A stretch of 64,000 nucleotides of DNA from an uncultured Lachnospiraceae bacterium (GCA_910585345.1 CAJUDS010000001.1:124001-188000), one strand, 5' to 3'. Positions 8,791-18,669 are shown, counted from the first letter of the stretch. Program-made: numbers and translations. Notes: generated by a model not told the origin, from the sequence alone.

Positions 8791-9852
8791 ATGAACATTG
8801 TATATGCTATGGGTATCGGTTTTTTGCTGGACTGTGTGCTGGGCGATCCCCATGCACTGCCGCATCCTGTGCGTTGGATTGGCAGTCTGATCAGTCTGCT
8901 GGATGGGCAGCTTCATCTGAAAAGAGGGTTTTCCCGTAAAATACAGTTTTTCTGCGGCGCTTTACTTGTCTTTGCCGTATTGGCAGCCACAGGCGCTGCA
9001 GCTTTTGGAGTCCGGTGTATGGCATATCGCCTGCACGGTATGGCGGGAATCGCAGCGGACAGTATTTTATTTTATTACTGTATCGCGCCCCACAGTCTGT
9101 ATCGTGAGAGTATGGCAGTTCGCACGGCGCTGCAGGAAACTGGCCGACTGCAGGAGGCGCGCCAAAAGCTGTCTATGATCGTAGGCCGGGATACGGAGAA
9201 ACTGACGCAAGAAGGCATTATAAAGGCCGCTGTGGAGACAGTGGCTGAGAATACGTCCGACGGGGTAACAGCGCCAATGCTGTATATGGCGCTGGGAGGC
9301 CCGGTCCTTTGTTTTTTGTATCGGGCAGTGAATACGATGGATTCTATGGTAGGATATCACAACGATACCTATGAATATTTTGGAAAGGCGGCGGCCAGGA
9401 TGGATGATGTGTGGAATTACATACCGTCCAGACTGACAGCATGGTTGATGATTGTCTCAGCAGTATTGATACAATTTTCTGAAAATAAAAAAAACTCGAA
9501 CAATATTTTCGAGAATAATTGCACATACAATTCAGACAATTTGGCAAAGGCAGGCGTGTCAGGCCGGGTCTTATTAAAAATTGACTGGAAACGGGCAATA
9601 TCCATTTATAAAAGAGACAGAAGAAAGCACAAAAGTCCGAACAGTGCCCAAACGGAAAGCGTATGTGCGGGAGCGTTGGGAATACGGCTGGCGGGAGACG
9701 CCAGCTATATGGGAAATACAGTGCATAAGCCTTATATAGGGGATGCGCTGCGGGAAGCCGAACGGGAAGATATCCGGCGCGCTAATTGTCTGATGTATAC
9801 AACGACGGTTATTATGCTGCTATTGGGAATGGGGCTGCGCCTGCTTGTTTAG
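8791..9852 (+). CDS. cbiB: Adenosylcobinamide-phosphate synthase, with an internal Asn/Lys-rich insert
   Basis: Membrane protein attaching aminopropanol (phosphate) to adenosylcobyric acid. Family hallmarks are DCVLGDPHALPHPVRWIG at the N-terminus, ETVAENTSDGVTAPMLY, AVNTMDSMVGY, and GALGIRLAGDASYMG near the end. Between YIPSRLTAWLMIVSAVLI and IDWKRAISIYKRDRRKH there is an insert of about 35 residues (SENKKNSNNIFENN and onward) encoded by AT-rich DNA at about 9479-9580, including the inverted repeat CTCGAA/TTCGAG. A TTG lies directly before the ATG; the ATG at 8791 behind CGGGGGAAA is the likelier start. Confidence 0.92.
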   Translation: MNIVYAMGIGFLLDCVLGDPHALPHPVRWIGSLISLLDGQLHLKRGFSRKIQFFCGALLVFAVLAATGAAAFGVRCMAYRLHGMAGIAADSILFYYCIAPHSLYRESMAVRTALQETGRLQEARQKLSMIVGRDTEKLTQEGIIKAAVETVAENTSDGVTAPMLYMALGGPVLCFLYRAVNTMDSMVGYHNDTYEYFGKAAARMDDVWNYIPSRLTAWLMIVSAVLIQFSENKKNSNNIFENNCTYNSDNLAKAGVSGRVLLKIDWKRAISIYKRDRRKHKSPNSAQTESVCAGALGIRLAGDASYMGNTVHKPYIGDALREAEREDIRRANCLMYTTTVIMLLLGMGLRLLV

Positions 9853-9878
9853 ATTCCTGCGACGGGAGGGAGCTGCAT

Positions 9879-10511
9879 ATGACAGATATTTACAGGCCGA
9901 TGGAAATCGAGGCGGAGAGTTTTCGCATTATTTCAGAAGAAATCAGGCGGATGGGGCGGGAACTTCCCGCGGAATATGCATCCGTCATAAAACGGGTCAT
10001 TCACACAACGGCGGATTTTTCCTATCTGGATACACTATATTTTTCAGAACATGCGATGGAAGCGGCGAAAAGGGCATTGAAAACAGGGAGCCGTGTGGTT
10101 ACCGATACGAATATGGCGTTAGCGGGCATTCATAAAAGCTCTTTACGGAAGCTGGGCGGGGAAGCGGTGTGCTATATGGCGGACAGAGATGTGGCCAAGC
10201 AGGCAGAGCGGCGCCAGGTTACGCGGGCGCAGGTCAGTATGGAAAAAGCGGCGCGGCAGGGAGACAAATGTATTTATGTGATCGGCAATGCGCCAACCGC
10301 GCTGCTGCGTATTGTGGATCTGGCGCAGGAAGGCAAAATGTGTCCGGCATTTGTGATCGGTGCGCCGGTAGGATTTGTAAATGTAACAGAGGCGAAACAA
10401 CGGTTGATTGATTCGGGCATTCCCTGTATTGTGCCAAGGGGGAGAAAGGGCGGCAGTAACGTCGCCGCGGCTATTTTCAATGCCATTTTGTATGAGACGG
10501 CAGGAAGGTAA
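9879..10511 (+). CDS. cbiC: Cobalt-precorrin-8 methylmutase
   Basis: Moves the C11 methyl group to C12, giving cobyrinic acid. The 210-residue protein has the family start IEAESFRII, the catalytic-histidine motif VIHTTADFSY, VTDTNMALAGI, and GNAPTALL with GAPVGFVNVTEAK and the C-terminal GGSNVAAAIFNA. The ATG at 9879 follows GGGAGGGAGC and the upstream in-frame extension lies inside cbiB, so it was not used. Confidence 0.95.
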   Translation: MTDIYRPMEIEAESFRIISEEIRRMGRELPAEYASVIKRVIHTTADFSYLDTLYFSEHAMEAAKRALKTGSRVVTDTNMALAGIHKSSLRKLGGEAVCYMADRDVAKQAERRQVTRAQVSMEKAARQGDKCIYVIGNAPTALLRIVDLAQEGKMCPAFVIGAPVGFVNVTEAKQRLIDSGIPCIVPRGRKGGSNVAAAIFNAILYETAGR

Positions 10512-10528
10512 AAGGTTTGGAAAGCGCA

Positions 10529-11725
10529 ATGGAGAAGACGATACGCCAGGTTCATGGCGGAGACAGATACCGCAATCAGGTCAAACTGGATTTTTCCGTA
10601 AATACCAATCCTTTTGGCATGCCCGCTGCTGTCAAACGCATAATGCGGGAGGCGGTGGGGCGGTATCCGGACCAATATTGCGGATGCTATCCGGATCCGG
10701 CGTGCAGCGGCCTGCGGCGCGCTTTGGAAGACTGTTACGGAATTTCCGCAGAATCGATCGTGTGTGGCAACGGCGCGTCCGAGCTGATTTATGCCGTCGT
10801 CAATGCGGTGGACAGGGAGTGTCGCCGGCGTTTGTCTGCCTCTGCGCGTAACAGCGGTTTGAAGGCGGTTCTGCCGGTGCCTTCTTTTGGAGAATATGAA
10901 AGGGCGCTGCATGCAGTCGGCGCACAGATTCAATATCATACGCTCAGAGCGCGGGAGGGGTTTGCAGTAACAGAGGAGCTCCTGGATGAACTGTCTCCGA
11001 ATGTGGACCTGCTAATTCTCTGCAACCCGGGAAACCCGGTGGGAAATCTGATTGCGGATGAAGTTCTGGAGAGAATTCTGGACTTATGCGGAGTGAACGG
11101 GACGGTTGTGCTGCTGGACGAATGCTTTCTGGAACTGACCGCGGCGGACGACCGGCAGCAAAATAAAAGCAGGAGCCCGGACGGCAGAGACTGCAGCTGT
11201 GTTGCCGCGTTTGGGGAGCGGATGAGGGAACTGACCGCGCGCCGCCCCAATGTAATCTTGTTGAAGGCCTTTACAAAGTTGTATGCCATACCGGGGCTGC
11301 GTCTCGGATACTGCGTCTGCAGCGCTGCCAGGCTGCTGCGCGCAGTCAGGGCGCAGCTTCCGTGCTGGGATGTCTCCGGCATCGCCCAGCTTGCAGGAAT
11401 GACTGCGTTGGACAGCGGAAAAAATACTGACTATATCAGTCAATCCAGGGCTGCCATTGCCGTAGAACGAAAATTTCTGGCGCAGGAACTGGATAGGCAC
11501 GGTATGCTTGTTCTGTCGGGGCAGGCAAACTTCATCTGTTTTTATAACCGACGCCGTCCGGCGGACGATTTATATGCAGGGTTGTTGGAGAATGGAATTT
11601 TGATCAGGGACTGCGGCAGTTTTGCCGGAATGGACAGGGGATGGTACCGTATCGCGGTCAGGCCGCGATGGGAAAACGTGGTTTTTATCACCGAGCTTGG
11701 TAAACTGACGGAATATCCCGGATAA
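10529..11725 (+). CDS. cobD: L-threonine-O-3-phosphate decarboxylase
   Basis: PLP-dependent enzyme of the class II aminotransferase fold that makes (R)-1-amino-2-propanol phosphate, the linker that CbiB attaches. The 398-residue protein has the N-terminal HGGD...LDFSVNTNPFGMP, the cofactor-contact GNGASELIY, ILCNPGNPVGNL, VLLDECFLEL, and the Schiff-base lysine in KAFTKLYAIPGLRLGY. An in-frame TTG at 10517 sits only one base after the AAAGG site, so the ATG at 10529 is preferred. Histidinol-phosphate aminotransferase is the closest alternative, but the motif set and operon position favour CobD. Confidence 0.88.
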   Translation: MEKTIRQVHGGDRYRNQVKLDFSVNTNPFGMPAAVKRIMREAVGRYPDQYCGCYPDPACSGLRRALEDCYGISAESIVCGNGASELIYAVVNAVDRECRRRLSASARNSGLKAVLPVPSFGEYERALHAVGAQIQYHTLRAREGFAVTEELLDELSPNVDLLILCNPGNPVGNLIADEVLERILDLCGVNGTVVLLDECFLELTAADDRQQNKSRSPDGRDCSCVAAFGERMRELTARRPNVILLKAFTKLYAIPGLRLGYCVCSAARLLRAVRAQLPCWDVSGIAQLAGMTALDSGKNTDYISQSRAAIAVERKFLAQELDRHGMLVLSGQANFICFYNRRRPADDLYAGLLENGILIRDCGSFAGMDRGWYRIAVRPRWENVVFITELGKLTEYPG

Positions 11726-11760
11726 ATGCAGAAGACTGACAGAGAAAAAGGAGGTCGCCT

Positions 11761-13269
11761 ATGGGCAGGAATATTATGATACAGGGAACGATGTCTAATG
11801 CAGGCAAGAGTCTGTTTGCTGCCGGGCTTCTGCGCATTCTGCGGCAGGACGGTTACACTGCGGCGCCCTTTAAATCGCAGAATATGTCTCTGAATTCCTT
11901 TGTGACGCCGGAAGGACTGGAAATCGGCCGGGCGCAGGCCATGCAGGCGGAGGCGGCAGGCATTGTGCCGGAGGCGGCGATGAATCCGGTGTTGTTAAAG
12001 CCAAATTCCGATCTGGGTTCCCAGGTGATCGTAAACGGGGAAGTGACGGGCAACATGCAGGCAGCGGAATATTTCCGCAGAAAAAAGGAGTATATACCGG
12101 ATATTCTGGCCGCTTATCACAAGCTGGAACAAAAATATGAAGTGATTGTTCTGGAGGGAGCGGGCAGCCCGGCGGAAATCAATTTAAAAGAAAACGACAT
12201 TGTCAATATGGGGATGGCAAAAATGGTGGACGCGCCGGTGGTGCTTGTGGGAGACATTGACAGAGGCGGGGTATTTGCCCAGTTGTATGGGACGGCCGCG
12301 CTGCTGGACGAGACAGAGCGGCGGCGGATTGGCGGATTTGTGATGAATAAATTCCGCGGCGATAAAGATCTTCTGACACCCGGAATCCGTATGCTGTATG
12401 ATAAATGTCCGATTCCCGTGATTGGCGTGATTCCGTATGCGAATCTTGATATAGAAGAGGAAGACAGTCTGTCAGAGCGCCTTTTCTCATGTTGCAGGCC
12501 GGAACGGATCGATATTGTTGTGGTCCGCTTTCCACATCTTTCTAATTTCACGGATTTCAACGCACTGCAGAATATAGAAGATGTCTCTCTGCGTTATGTC
12601 ACCGCGCCAAAAGCGGTGGAAAATCCGGATCTGGTAATTCTTCCGGGTACGAAGAATACGATGTATGATCTGCAGTGGATGCGGCAAAATGGAATGGAAG
12701 AGAAGATTAAGAAGCTGGCGCGTTCTGGTAAGTGTCTGGTGCTGGGCATCTGCGGCGGTTTCCAGATGCTTGGACAGGAGCTTTCCGATCCACATGAAAT
12801 GGAGCGGGGAGGACAGATGCAGGGAATGGGCCTGCTGCCGCTGCGCACGGTGTTTGCGGAAAAAAAAGTGCGCCGCCAGGTATGCGGCAGCATTATTCCC
12901 GTTTGCAGCGGCGCATGGCAGGCGCTTTCCGGAAGCAGTTTTTCCGGTTATGAAATCCATATGGGGCGTACGGAGTGCATGCGGGAAACAGGACGGACCG
13001 CGCAAATTACCGCTTTGGACGGCAGCATATCGGCGGACGGATATATGGACAATAACTGCATGGGGACATATGTGCATGGAATTTTTGATTCCGGCACACT
13101 GCGCAATCATCTGCTGCAGCTTTTATTTGACAGAAAAGGAATTGTGTGGAAAGGGAAAAAAACGACGGATTACCGGACGCATAAAAACAAACAGTATGAC
13201 ATGCTTGCGGATCTGATCCGGGAAAATACGGATATGAAAGCTGTTTACCGTATGATGGGACTGGCTTAA
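11761..13269 (+). CDS. cbiP: Cobyric acid synthase
   Basis: Glutamine- and ATP-dependent amidation of the b, d, e and g side chains of adenosylcobyrinic acid a,c-diamide. At 502 residues it is full length. The N-terminal ATPase domain has GTMSNAGKSLFAAG (P-loop) and FKSQNMSLNSF; the C-terminal amidotransferase domain has the nucleophile in GICGGFQMLG and the histidine in YVHGIF, with YEIHMGRTE between. AAGGAGG precedes the ATG. It is the last cobalamin gene here; a promoter for parE follows. Confidence 0.95.
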   Translation: MGRNIMIQGTMSNAGKSLFAAGLLRILRQDGYTAAPFKSQNMSLNSFVTPEGLEIGRAQAMQAEAAGIVPEAAMNPVLLKPNSDLGSQVIVNGEVTGNMQAAEYFRRKKEYIPDILAAYHKLEQKYEVIVLEGAGSPAEINLKENDIVNMGMAKMVDAPVVLVGDIDRGGVFAQLYGTAALLDETERRRIGGFVMNKFRGDKDLLTPGIRMLYDKCPIPVIGVIPYANLDIEEEDSLSERLFSCCRPERIDIVVVRFPHLSNFTDFNALQNIEDVSLRYVTAPKAVENPDLVILPGTKNTMYDLQWMRQNGMEEKIKKLARSGKCLVLGICGGFQMLGQELSDPHEMERGGQMQGMGLLPLRTVFAEKKVRRQVCGSIIPVCSGAWQALSGSSFSGYEIHMGRTECMRETGRTAQITALDGSISADGYMDNNCMGTYVHGIFDSGTLRNHLLQLLFDRKGIVWKGKKTTDYRTHKNKQYDMLADLIRENTDMKAVYRMMGLA

Positions 13270-13295
13270 GATCCTGTCTGCCACTGTTTTTTTGT

Positions 13296-13325
13296 TTGAC
13301 GAAACCTGCCGGTATGATATATATT
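13296..13325 (+). promoter_or_regulatory. Putative sigma-A promoter of parE-parC
   Basis: TTGACG at 13296-13301 and TATATT at 13320-13325 are separated by 18 bases, a good match to the housekeeping consensus, about 40 bases before the parE start. It would separate the topoisomerase genes from the cobalamin operon. No clear terminator was seen between cbiP and this promoter, so some read-through is possible. Confidence 0.5.
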
Positions 13326-13367
13326 GTACTCAGTAATTTTTTGAACTATGGGGAGAGAGTGTGGAAT

Positions 13368-15290
13368 ATGGCAAAGAAGGAAACCTATGACGCTTCGAGC
13401 ATTACTGTTCTGGAAGGGCTGGAAGCCGTCAGGATGCGTCCCGGCATGTATATTGGGAGTGTGTCTACCAAAGGTTTAAACCATTTGATTTATGAGATTG
13501 TGGACAACGCGGTCGATGAGCACCTGGCAGGATGCTGCAGCCGTATTTGGGTGTCTTTAAATGCGGACGGATCTGCCACAGTCAGCGATAACGGGCGGGG
13601 GATTCCGGTTGGACTGCATGAAAAAGGCGTCAGTGCGGAACGCCTTGTGTTTACGACGCTGCATGCGGGTGGAAAATTTGATGATTCCGCTTATAAGACA
13701 AGCGGCGGTCTGCACGGGGTAGGCTCTTCGGTTGTGAATGCGCTCTCGTCCTGGTTGACCGTGCAGGTCAAAAGAGGCGGATGCATTTATGAGGACCGGT
13801 ATGAGAGGGGAAATCCGGTGACAAAGCTGCAGGACGGCCTGCTTCCGGTGACGGGGAAGACAAAAGAGACCGGTACCACCATTACCTTTCTGCCGGACGA
13901 CACGATATTTGACAGGACACGATTTAAAGAAGACGAGGTGAAAAGCCGCCTTCATGAGACAGCCTATTTAAATCCTGCGCTTACGATTGTGTTTGAAGAC
14001 AGGCGCAGTGAGACGCCGGAAATTTTAGAGTTTCATGAACCGGAAGGTATTATTGGTTTCATAAAAGACATGAACAAATCAAAAGAAACCATTCATGACG
14101 TAATTTACTGTAAAGGAGAAAGCGAAGGCATCTCTGTCGAGGTGGCGTTTCAGTATGTAAATGAATTTCATGAAAATATTCTGGGCTTCTGCAATAATAT
14201 CTACAATGCGGAAGGCGGTACGCATCTGACGGGTTTTAAGACTGTATTTACTACGGTCATCAACAATTATGCCAGAGAACTGAATATCCTGAAAGAGAAG
14301 GACGTCAATTTCACTGGGGCGGACGTACGAAACGGTATGACGGCCGTCGTGTCGCTCAAGCATCCCGACCCCCGGTTTGAGGGACAGACAAAGACAAAAC
14401 TGGACAACCAGGATGCGGCAAAGGTCGTTGCCAAGGTAACGGGGGATGAAATTCAGCGTTATTTTGACAGGAATCTGGAAACGCTGAGGCAGGTAATCGG
14501 CTGTGCGGAAAAAGCGGCCAGGATTCGCAGGACGGAGGAAAAAGCCAGGACCAATATGCTGACAAAGCAGCGGTTTTCTTTCGATTCCAACGGCAAGCTG
14601 GCAAACTGTGAAAGCCGGGACGCTTCGAAGTGCGAGATTTTTATCGTGGAGGGAGATTCCGCGGGAGGCAGCGCCAAGACGGCAAGGAACAGGCAGTTTC
14701 AGGCAATTCTGCCGATCCGGGGGAAAATACTCAATGTGGAAAAAGCCAGTATTGACAAAGTGTTGGCCAACGCGGAGATTAAAACAATGATCAACGCCTT
14801 TGGATGCGGCTTTTCCGAAGGTTATGGGAATGATTTTGATATTACGAAACTGCGGTATGATAAAATCATTATTATGGCCGATGCGGATGTGGACGGCGCG
14901 CATATCTCCACGCTGCTGTTGACATTGTTTTACCGGTTTATGCCGGAGTTAATCTATGAAGGTCATGTCTATATCGCTATGCCGCCGCTTTACAAAGCAA
15001 TGCCTGCGAAGGGCCGGGAAGAATATTTATATGATGATAAGGCGCTGGAACGGTATCGGAAAAGGCATAAAGGTCCGTTTACCCTGCAGCGCTATAAAGG
15101 ATTGGGAGAAATGGACGCGCAGCAGCTCTGGGAGACGACCCTTGACCCACAAACCCGGCTGCTGAAGCTGGTGGAGATTGAAGACGCACGTATGGCGTCC
15201 GAAGTGACGGGAATGCTGATGGGAACGGAAGTGCCGCCCAGAAAAGCCTTTATTTATAAGCATGCCGCCGATGCGGAGCTGGATATATAG
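13368..15290 (+). CDS. parE: Type IIA DNA topoisomerase subunit B (topoisomerase IV ParE type)
   Basis: ATPase subunit of a type IIA topoisomerase. The 640-residue protein shows, in order, the GHKL ATPase motifs (EIVDNAVDEHLAG, DNGRGIPVG, GGLHGVGSSVVNALS), the transducer domain, and the TOPRIM domain (IVEGDSAGGSAKTARNR, IMADADVDGAH) ending with RYKGLGEMDAQQLWETT. The ATG at 13368 follows GGGGAGAGA; the frame is open 24 codons further up but without homology. Subunit B of gyrase and of topoisomerase IV are hard to tell apart by eye; the assignment leans on the partner subunit, which lacks a GyrA box. Confidence 0.85.
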   Translation: MAKKETYDASSITVLEGLEAVRMRPGMYIGSVSTKGLNHLIYEIVDNAVDEHLAGCCSRIWVSLNADGSATVSDNGRGIPVGLHEKGVSAERLVFTTLHAGGKFDDSAYKTSGGLHGVGSSVVNALSSWLTVQVKRGGCIYEDRYERGNPVTKLQDGLLPVTGKTKETGTTITFLPDDTIFDRTRFKEDEVKSRLHETAYLNPALTIVFEDRRSETPEILEFHEPEGIIGFIKDMNKSKETIHDVIYCKGESEGISVEVAFQYVNEFHENILGFCNNIYNAEGGTHLTGFKTVFTTVINNYARELNILKEKDVNFTGADVRNGMTAVVSLKHPDPRFEGQTKTKLDNQDAAKVVAKVTGDEIQRYFDRNLETLRQVIGCAEKAARIRRTEEKARTNMLTKQRFSFDSNGKLANCESRDASKCEIFIVEGDSAGGSAKTARNRQFQAILPIRGKILNVEKASIDKVLANAEIKTMINAFGCGFSEGYGNDFDITKLRYDKIIIMADADVDGAHISTLLLTLFYRFMPELIYEGHVYIAMPPLYKAMPAKGREEYLYDDKALERYRKRHKGPFTLQRYKGLGEMDAQQLWETTLDPQTRLLKLVEIEDARMASEVTGMLMGTEVPPRKAFIYKHAADAELDI

Positions 15291-15302
15291 GAGCCGGAAA
15301 CG

Positions 15303-17570
15303 ATGAATGACAGAATTATAAAAACCGAGTATTCGGAAGTGATGCAGAAATCCTATATTGATTATGCCATGAGCGTAATCATTGCCCGGGCGCTGCCGGA
15401 TGTGCGGGACGGATTGAAACCTGTCCAGAGACGTACGTTGTATGATATGTATGAGCTTGGTATCCGGTATGACAGGCCATACCGGAAAAGCGCCCGTATC
15501 GTAGGCGATACGATGGGAAAATACCATCCCCATGGCGACAGCTCCATATATGAAGCGCTTGTGGTGATGACACAGGATTTTAAAAAAGGGCTGCCTCTGA
15601 TTGACGGCCACGGCAATTTCGGAAATATTGAGGGCGATGGTGCGGCGGCTATGCGCTATACGGAGGCGAGGCTTGCTAAAATCACACAGGAGGCGTTTCT
15701 CGCTGATCTGGATAAAGATGTGGTCGATTTTATGCCAAATTTTGACGAGACGGAAAAAGAACCGTCCGTGCTTCCGGTGAAAATACCGAACCTCCTTGTA
15801 AACGGATCGGAAGGAATCGCCGTCGGCATGGCGACGAGTATCCCGCCGCACAACCTTGGCGAGATTATCGACGCTGTGAAGGCGTATATGCAGGATGCGT
15901 CCATAACGACCGCAGGACTGATGAAGTATGTAAAAGGACCGGATTTCCCGACAGGGGGTATCGTAATCAATAAATCGGAACTTGAAGAGATTTATGAAAC
16001 GGGCACAGGCAAAATGAAAGTCCGCGGGAAAGTAGAGATCGAAAAAGGAAAGGGCGGCAAAACCAATTTTATCGTTACGGAAATACCTTTTCCCATGGTC
16101 GGCGGAGGAATCAGCAAGTTTCTGGCGGATGTAGCATCGCTTGCGGAGACAAAGAAAACCCAGGACATTGTAGATATCTCCAACCAAACGTCGAAAGAGG
16201 GAATCCGCATTGTCATTGAACTGAAAAAAGACGCCGATGTGGAAAATTTTAAAAATATGCTGTATAAAAAGACCCGTTTGGAGGACACTTTTGGAGTCAA
16301 TATGCTTGCCATTGCGGATGGCCGTCCCGAGACAATGGGGTTAAAGCAGATGATCAAGGCCAATGTGGATTTCCAGTTTGCGGTCGCAACGAGAAAATAC
16401 AATACGCTGCTGGCAAAAGAACAGGAGCGGAAAGAAATTCAGGAAGGTCTGATCAAGGCGTGCAACGTCATTGACCTGATTATAGAAATATTGCGCGGCT
16501 CCAAAGACAGAGCAATGGCAAAAGCGTGTCTGGTAGAGGGAAAGACGGAGGGCATACGTTTTCAATCAAAGGAATCCAAGGTGATGGCGCAGATGCTGCG
16601 GTTTACGGAGCGGCAGGCGGCGGCGATTCTGGAAATGCGTCTTTATAAACTGATCGGTTTGGAAATAGAAGCTCTTGTGAAAGAGCATGAAGAGACGCTG
16701 GCTAATATTTATCGTTATGAAGACATTCTGGAACGAAAGGATTCCATGGCCCAGGTGATTATCAATGAACTGGACGCCATCAAAAAGGAATACGCCATGC
16801 CGCGCAGGACGGTGGTTGAGGACGGGCAGGAAGCTGTGTTCGAAGAAAAGAAAACGGAGGAAATGGAAGTCGTCTTTCTGATGGACCGCTTTGGCTATGC
16901 CAGAACGATTGATGTGTCCACTTATGAACGAAACAAAGAAGCGGCGGATACGGAAAACAAATATGTATTTTCCTGTAAAAATACGGGACGCATCTGCCTG
17001 TTTACCAATAAAGGGACGCTGCACACCATTAAAGTCATGGACCTGCCTTTTGGAAAGTTCAGGGATAAAGGCATTCCGATTGACAATGTAAGCAATTATA
17101 ATTCTTCGGAAGAGACGATCGTTTATATGACCGGACAGACGCAGCTGCATCTGTACCGTGTCATTTTCGCTACCAGACTGTCTATGCTGAAGATTGTGGA
17201 CGGCTGTGAATTTGATGTGGCAAAACGCACGGTTGCGTCCACGAAACTACAGGAAGGCGATGAAGTAATCAGCATTGTAGCGCTGAAAGAGCAGAAAGAC
17301 ATTGTGCTGCAGACACAGGATGGCTGTTTTCTGCGGTTTTCGCTGGATGAAATACCGGAAAAGAAAAAAGGCGCCGTCGGTGTGCGGGGGATGAAGCTGG
17401 CTGAAGGAGATGCGGTGGAGGCGGTATACTATACCCAGAGCGGAGCAGATACCATAATCTCTTACAAAGGGAAAGATGTGGATCTGTGTAAGCTGAAGCT
17501 GGGGAAACGGGATACAAAGGGTGTGAAGATCAGGGTATCCTATACGGACAGAACAGGAGAGAGTTTATGA
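15303..17570 (+). CDS. parC: Type IIA DNA topoisomerase subunit A (topoisomerase IV ParC type)
   Basis: DNA breakage-reunion subunit, 755 residues. The winged-helix region contains the catalytic tyrosine at residue 119 (AAAMRYTEARLAKI). The quinolone pocket reads HPHGDSSIYEALV with Ser80 and Glu84, the residue types and numbers of ParC rather than GyrA. The C-terminal half forms beta-pinwheel repeats. The GyrA box (QRRGGKG) needed for DNA wrapping is not present at the expected place; the sequence there is STYERNKEAADTENKY. A decatenating topoisomerase IV is therefore more likely than gyrase. The stop overlaps rsmD as ATGA. Confidence 0.85.
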   Translation: MNDRIIKTEYSEVMQKSYIDYAMSVIIARALPDVRDGLKPVQRRTLYDMYELGIRYDRPYRKSARIVGDTMGKYHPHGDSSIYEALVVMTQDFKKGLPLIDGHGNFGNIEGDGAAAMRYTEARLAKITQEAFLADLDKDVVDFMPNFDETEKEPSVLPVKIPNLLVNGSEGIAVGMATSIPPHNLGEIIDAVKAYMQDASITTAGLMKYVKGPDFPTGGIVINKSELEEIYETGTGKMKVRGKVEIEKGKGGKTNFIVTEIPFPMVGGGISKFLADVASLAETKKTQDIVDISNQTSKEGIRIVIELKKDADVENFKNMLYKKTRLEDTFGVNMLAIADGRPETMGLKQMIKANVDFQFAVATRKYNTLLAKEQERKEIQEGLIKACNVIDLIIEILRGSKDRAMAKACLVEGKTEGIRFQSKESKVMAQMLRFTERQAAAILEMRLYKLIGLEIEALVKEHEETLANIYRYEDILERKDSMAQVIINELDAIKKEYAMPRRTVVEDGQEAVFEEKKTEEMEVVFLMDRFGYARTIDVSTYERNKEAADTENKYVFSCKNTGRICLFTNKGTLHTIKVMDLPFGKFRDKGIPIDNVSNYNSSEETIVYMTGQTQLHLYRVIFATRLSMLKIVDGCEFDVAKRTVASTKLQEGDEVISIVALKEQKDIVLQTQDGCFLRFSLDEIPEKKKGAVGVRGMKLAEGDAVEAVYYTQSGADTIISYKGKDVDLCKLKLGKRDTKGVKIRVSYTDRTGESL

Positions 17571-18118
17571 GAGTAATTGCGGGAACCGCCCGTAGTATGC
17601 CGCTGAAAACGCCGGACGGCATAGGAACAAGACCCACTACGGACAGAATCAAGGAGACTTTATTTAATATTCTGCAGCCGTATACGGGAGACTGTATTTT
17701 CCTGGATTTATGCAGCGGGAGCGGCGGTATCGGTATTGAGGCGCTCAGCCGGGGCGCAAAGCGCGCTTATTTTGTGGAAAATGACAGAAATGTTATAAAA
17801 TATTTGGAAGAAAATCTGAAATTTACAAAGCTGTCAGACAGAGCTGTCATACTGAGACAGGATGCGGCAGATGCTCTCTGCCAGATCCGGGAGAATGCGG
17901 CGGATATCATCTTTATGGACCCGCCCTATAACAAAGGTCTGGAAAAAAAGATATTGGAAAGGCTTGGTATGCAGAAATATGTGACGGAACATACGCTGAT
18001 CGTAATAGAAAGTTTTCTGCAGACAGATTTTTCTTATGCGCAGGAGTATGGATTTATGGTCACAAGAGAGAAAAGATACAAAACGAACAAGCATACATTT
18101 ATCAGGAGGAACAGATAG
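17567..18118 (+). CDS. rsmD: 16S rRNA (guanine(966)-N(2))-methyltransferase
   Basis: SAM-dependent methylation of G966 in 16S rRNA. The 183-residue protein begins MRVIAGTARSMPLKTPDG, has RPTTDRIKETLFNIL, the SAM motif FLDLCSGSGGIGIEALSRGA, and the catalytic motif MDPPYNKG. It overlaps parC by four bases and is followed two bases later by coaD, the same rsmD-coaD pairing as ylbH-ylbI in Bacillus. Confidence 0.93.
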   Translation: MRVIAGTARSMPLKTPDGIGTRPTTDRIKETLFNILQPYTGDCIFLDLCSGSGGIGIEALSRGAKRAYFVENDRNVIKYLEENLKFTKLSDRAVILRQDAADALCQIRENAADIIFMDPPYNKGLEKKILERLGMQKYVTEHTLIVIESFLQTDFSYAQEYGFMVTREKRYKTNKHTFIRRNR

Positions 18119-18119
18119 G

Positions 18120-18617
18120 ATGAAGGCTGCAATTTATCCGGGGAGTTTCGACCCGGTTACCTACGGACACCTGGATATCATCAGAAGAGCGGCAGATATT
18201 TTCGATGAACTGACGATCAGCGTTTTAAACAATGTCAAAAAGACACCATTGTTTTCTGTGGAGGAACGTGTTAAAATACTGAAAGAAGCCACAAGAGATA
18301 TGGCCAATGTGAGGATAGATTGTTTCAGCGGGCTGCTTGTGGATTACGCCAGACAAAAAGGTGTTCATGTCATTGTCAGGGGGCTTCGTGCGATTACCGA
18401 TTTTGAATATGAATTGCAAAATGCACAGACGAACAGGCTGTTGTCAAGAGGGGCATTGGATACAATGTTTTTTACGACCAGCCTGGAGTATGCATATCTA
18501 AGTTCCACGACTGTCAGGGAGATTGCGAGCTTTGGCGGAAATATTTCCGGCTGCGTTCCTGACTTCGTGGAAAAACTGATTTATGAAAAATATGGAATCG
18601 TAAAAGAAGCGGACTGA
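18120..18617 (+). CDS. coaD: Pantetheine-phosphate adenylyltransferase
   Basis: Transfers AMP from ATP to 4'-phosphopantetheine, the penultimate step to coenzyme A. The 165-residue protein has the nucleotidyltransferase motif YPGSFDPVTYGHLDI, VRGLRAITDFEYE, and the C-terminal YLSSTTVREIA motif. The ATG at 18120 follows AGGAGGAACAGAT and begins right after the rsmD stop; the longer upstream frame lies within rsmD. Confidence 0.96.
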   Translation: MKAAIYPGSFDPVTYGHLDIIRRAADIFDELTISVLNNVKKTPLFSVEERVKILKEATRDMANVRIDCFSGLLVDYARQKGVHVIVRGLRAITDFEYELQNAQTNRLLSRGALDTMFFTTSLEYAYLSSTTVREIASFGGNISGCVPDFVEKLIYEKYGIVKEAD

Positions 18618-18669
18618 TGTGCGCCGCTGCCATCAGTCTGGCAGTGCGGACTACCGACTGGAGGGAAGA

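Noticed and set aside
13368..17570. Gyrase GyrB-GyrA identity
   Set aside because: The A subunit lacks the GyrA box and has Ser80/Glu84 as in ParC; topoisomerase IV is favoured, though subunit naming in this group is not certain.
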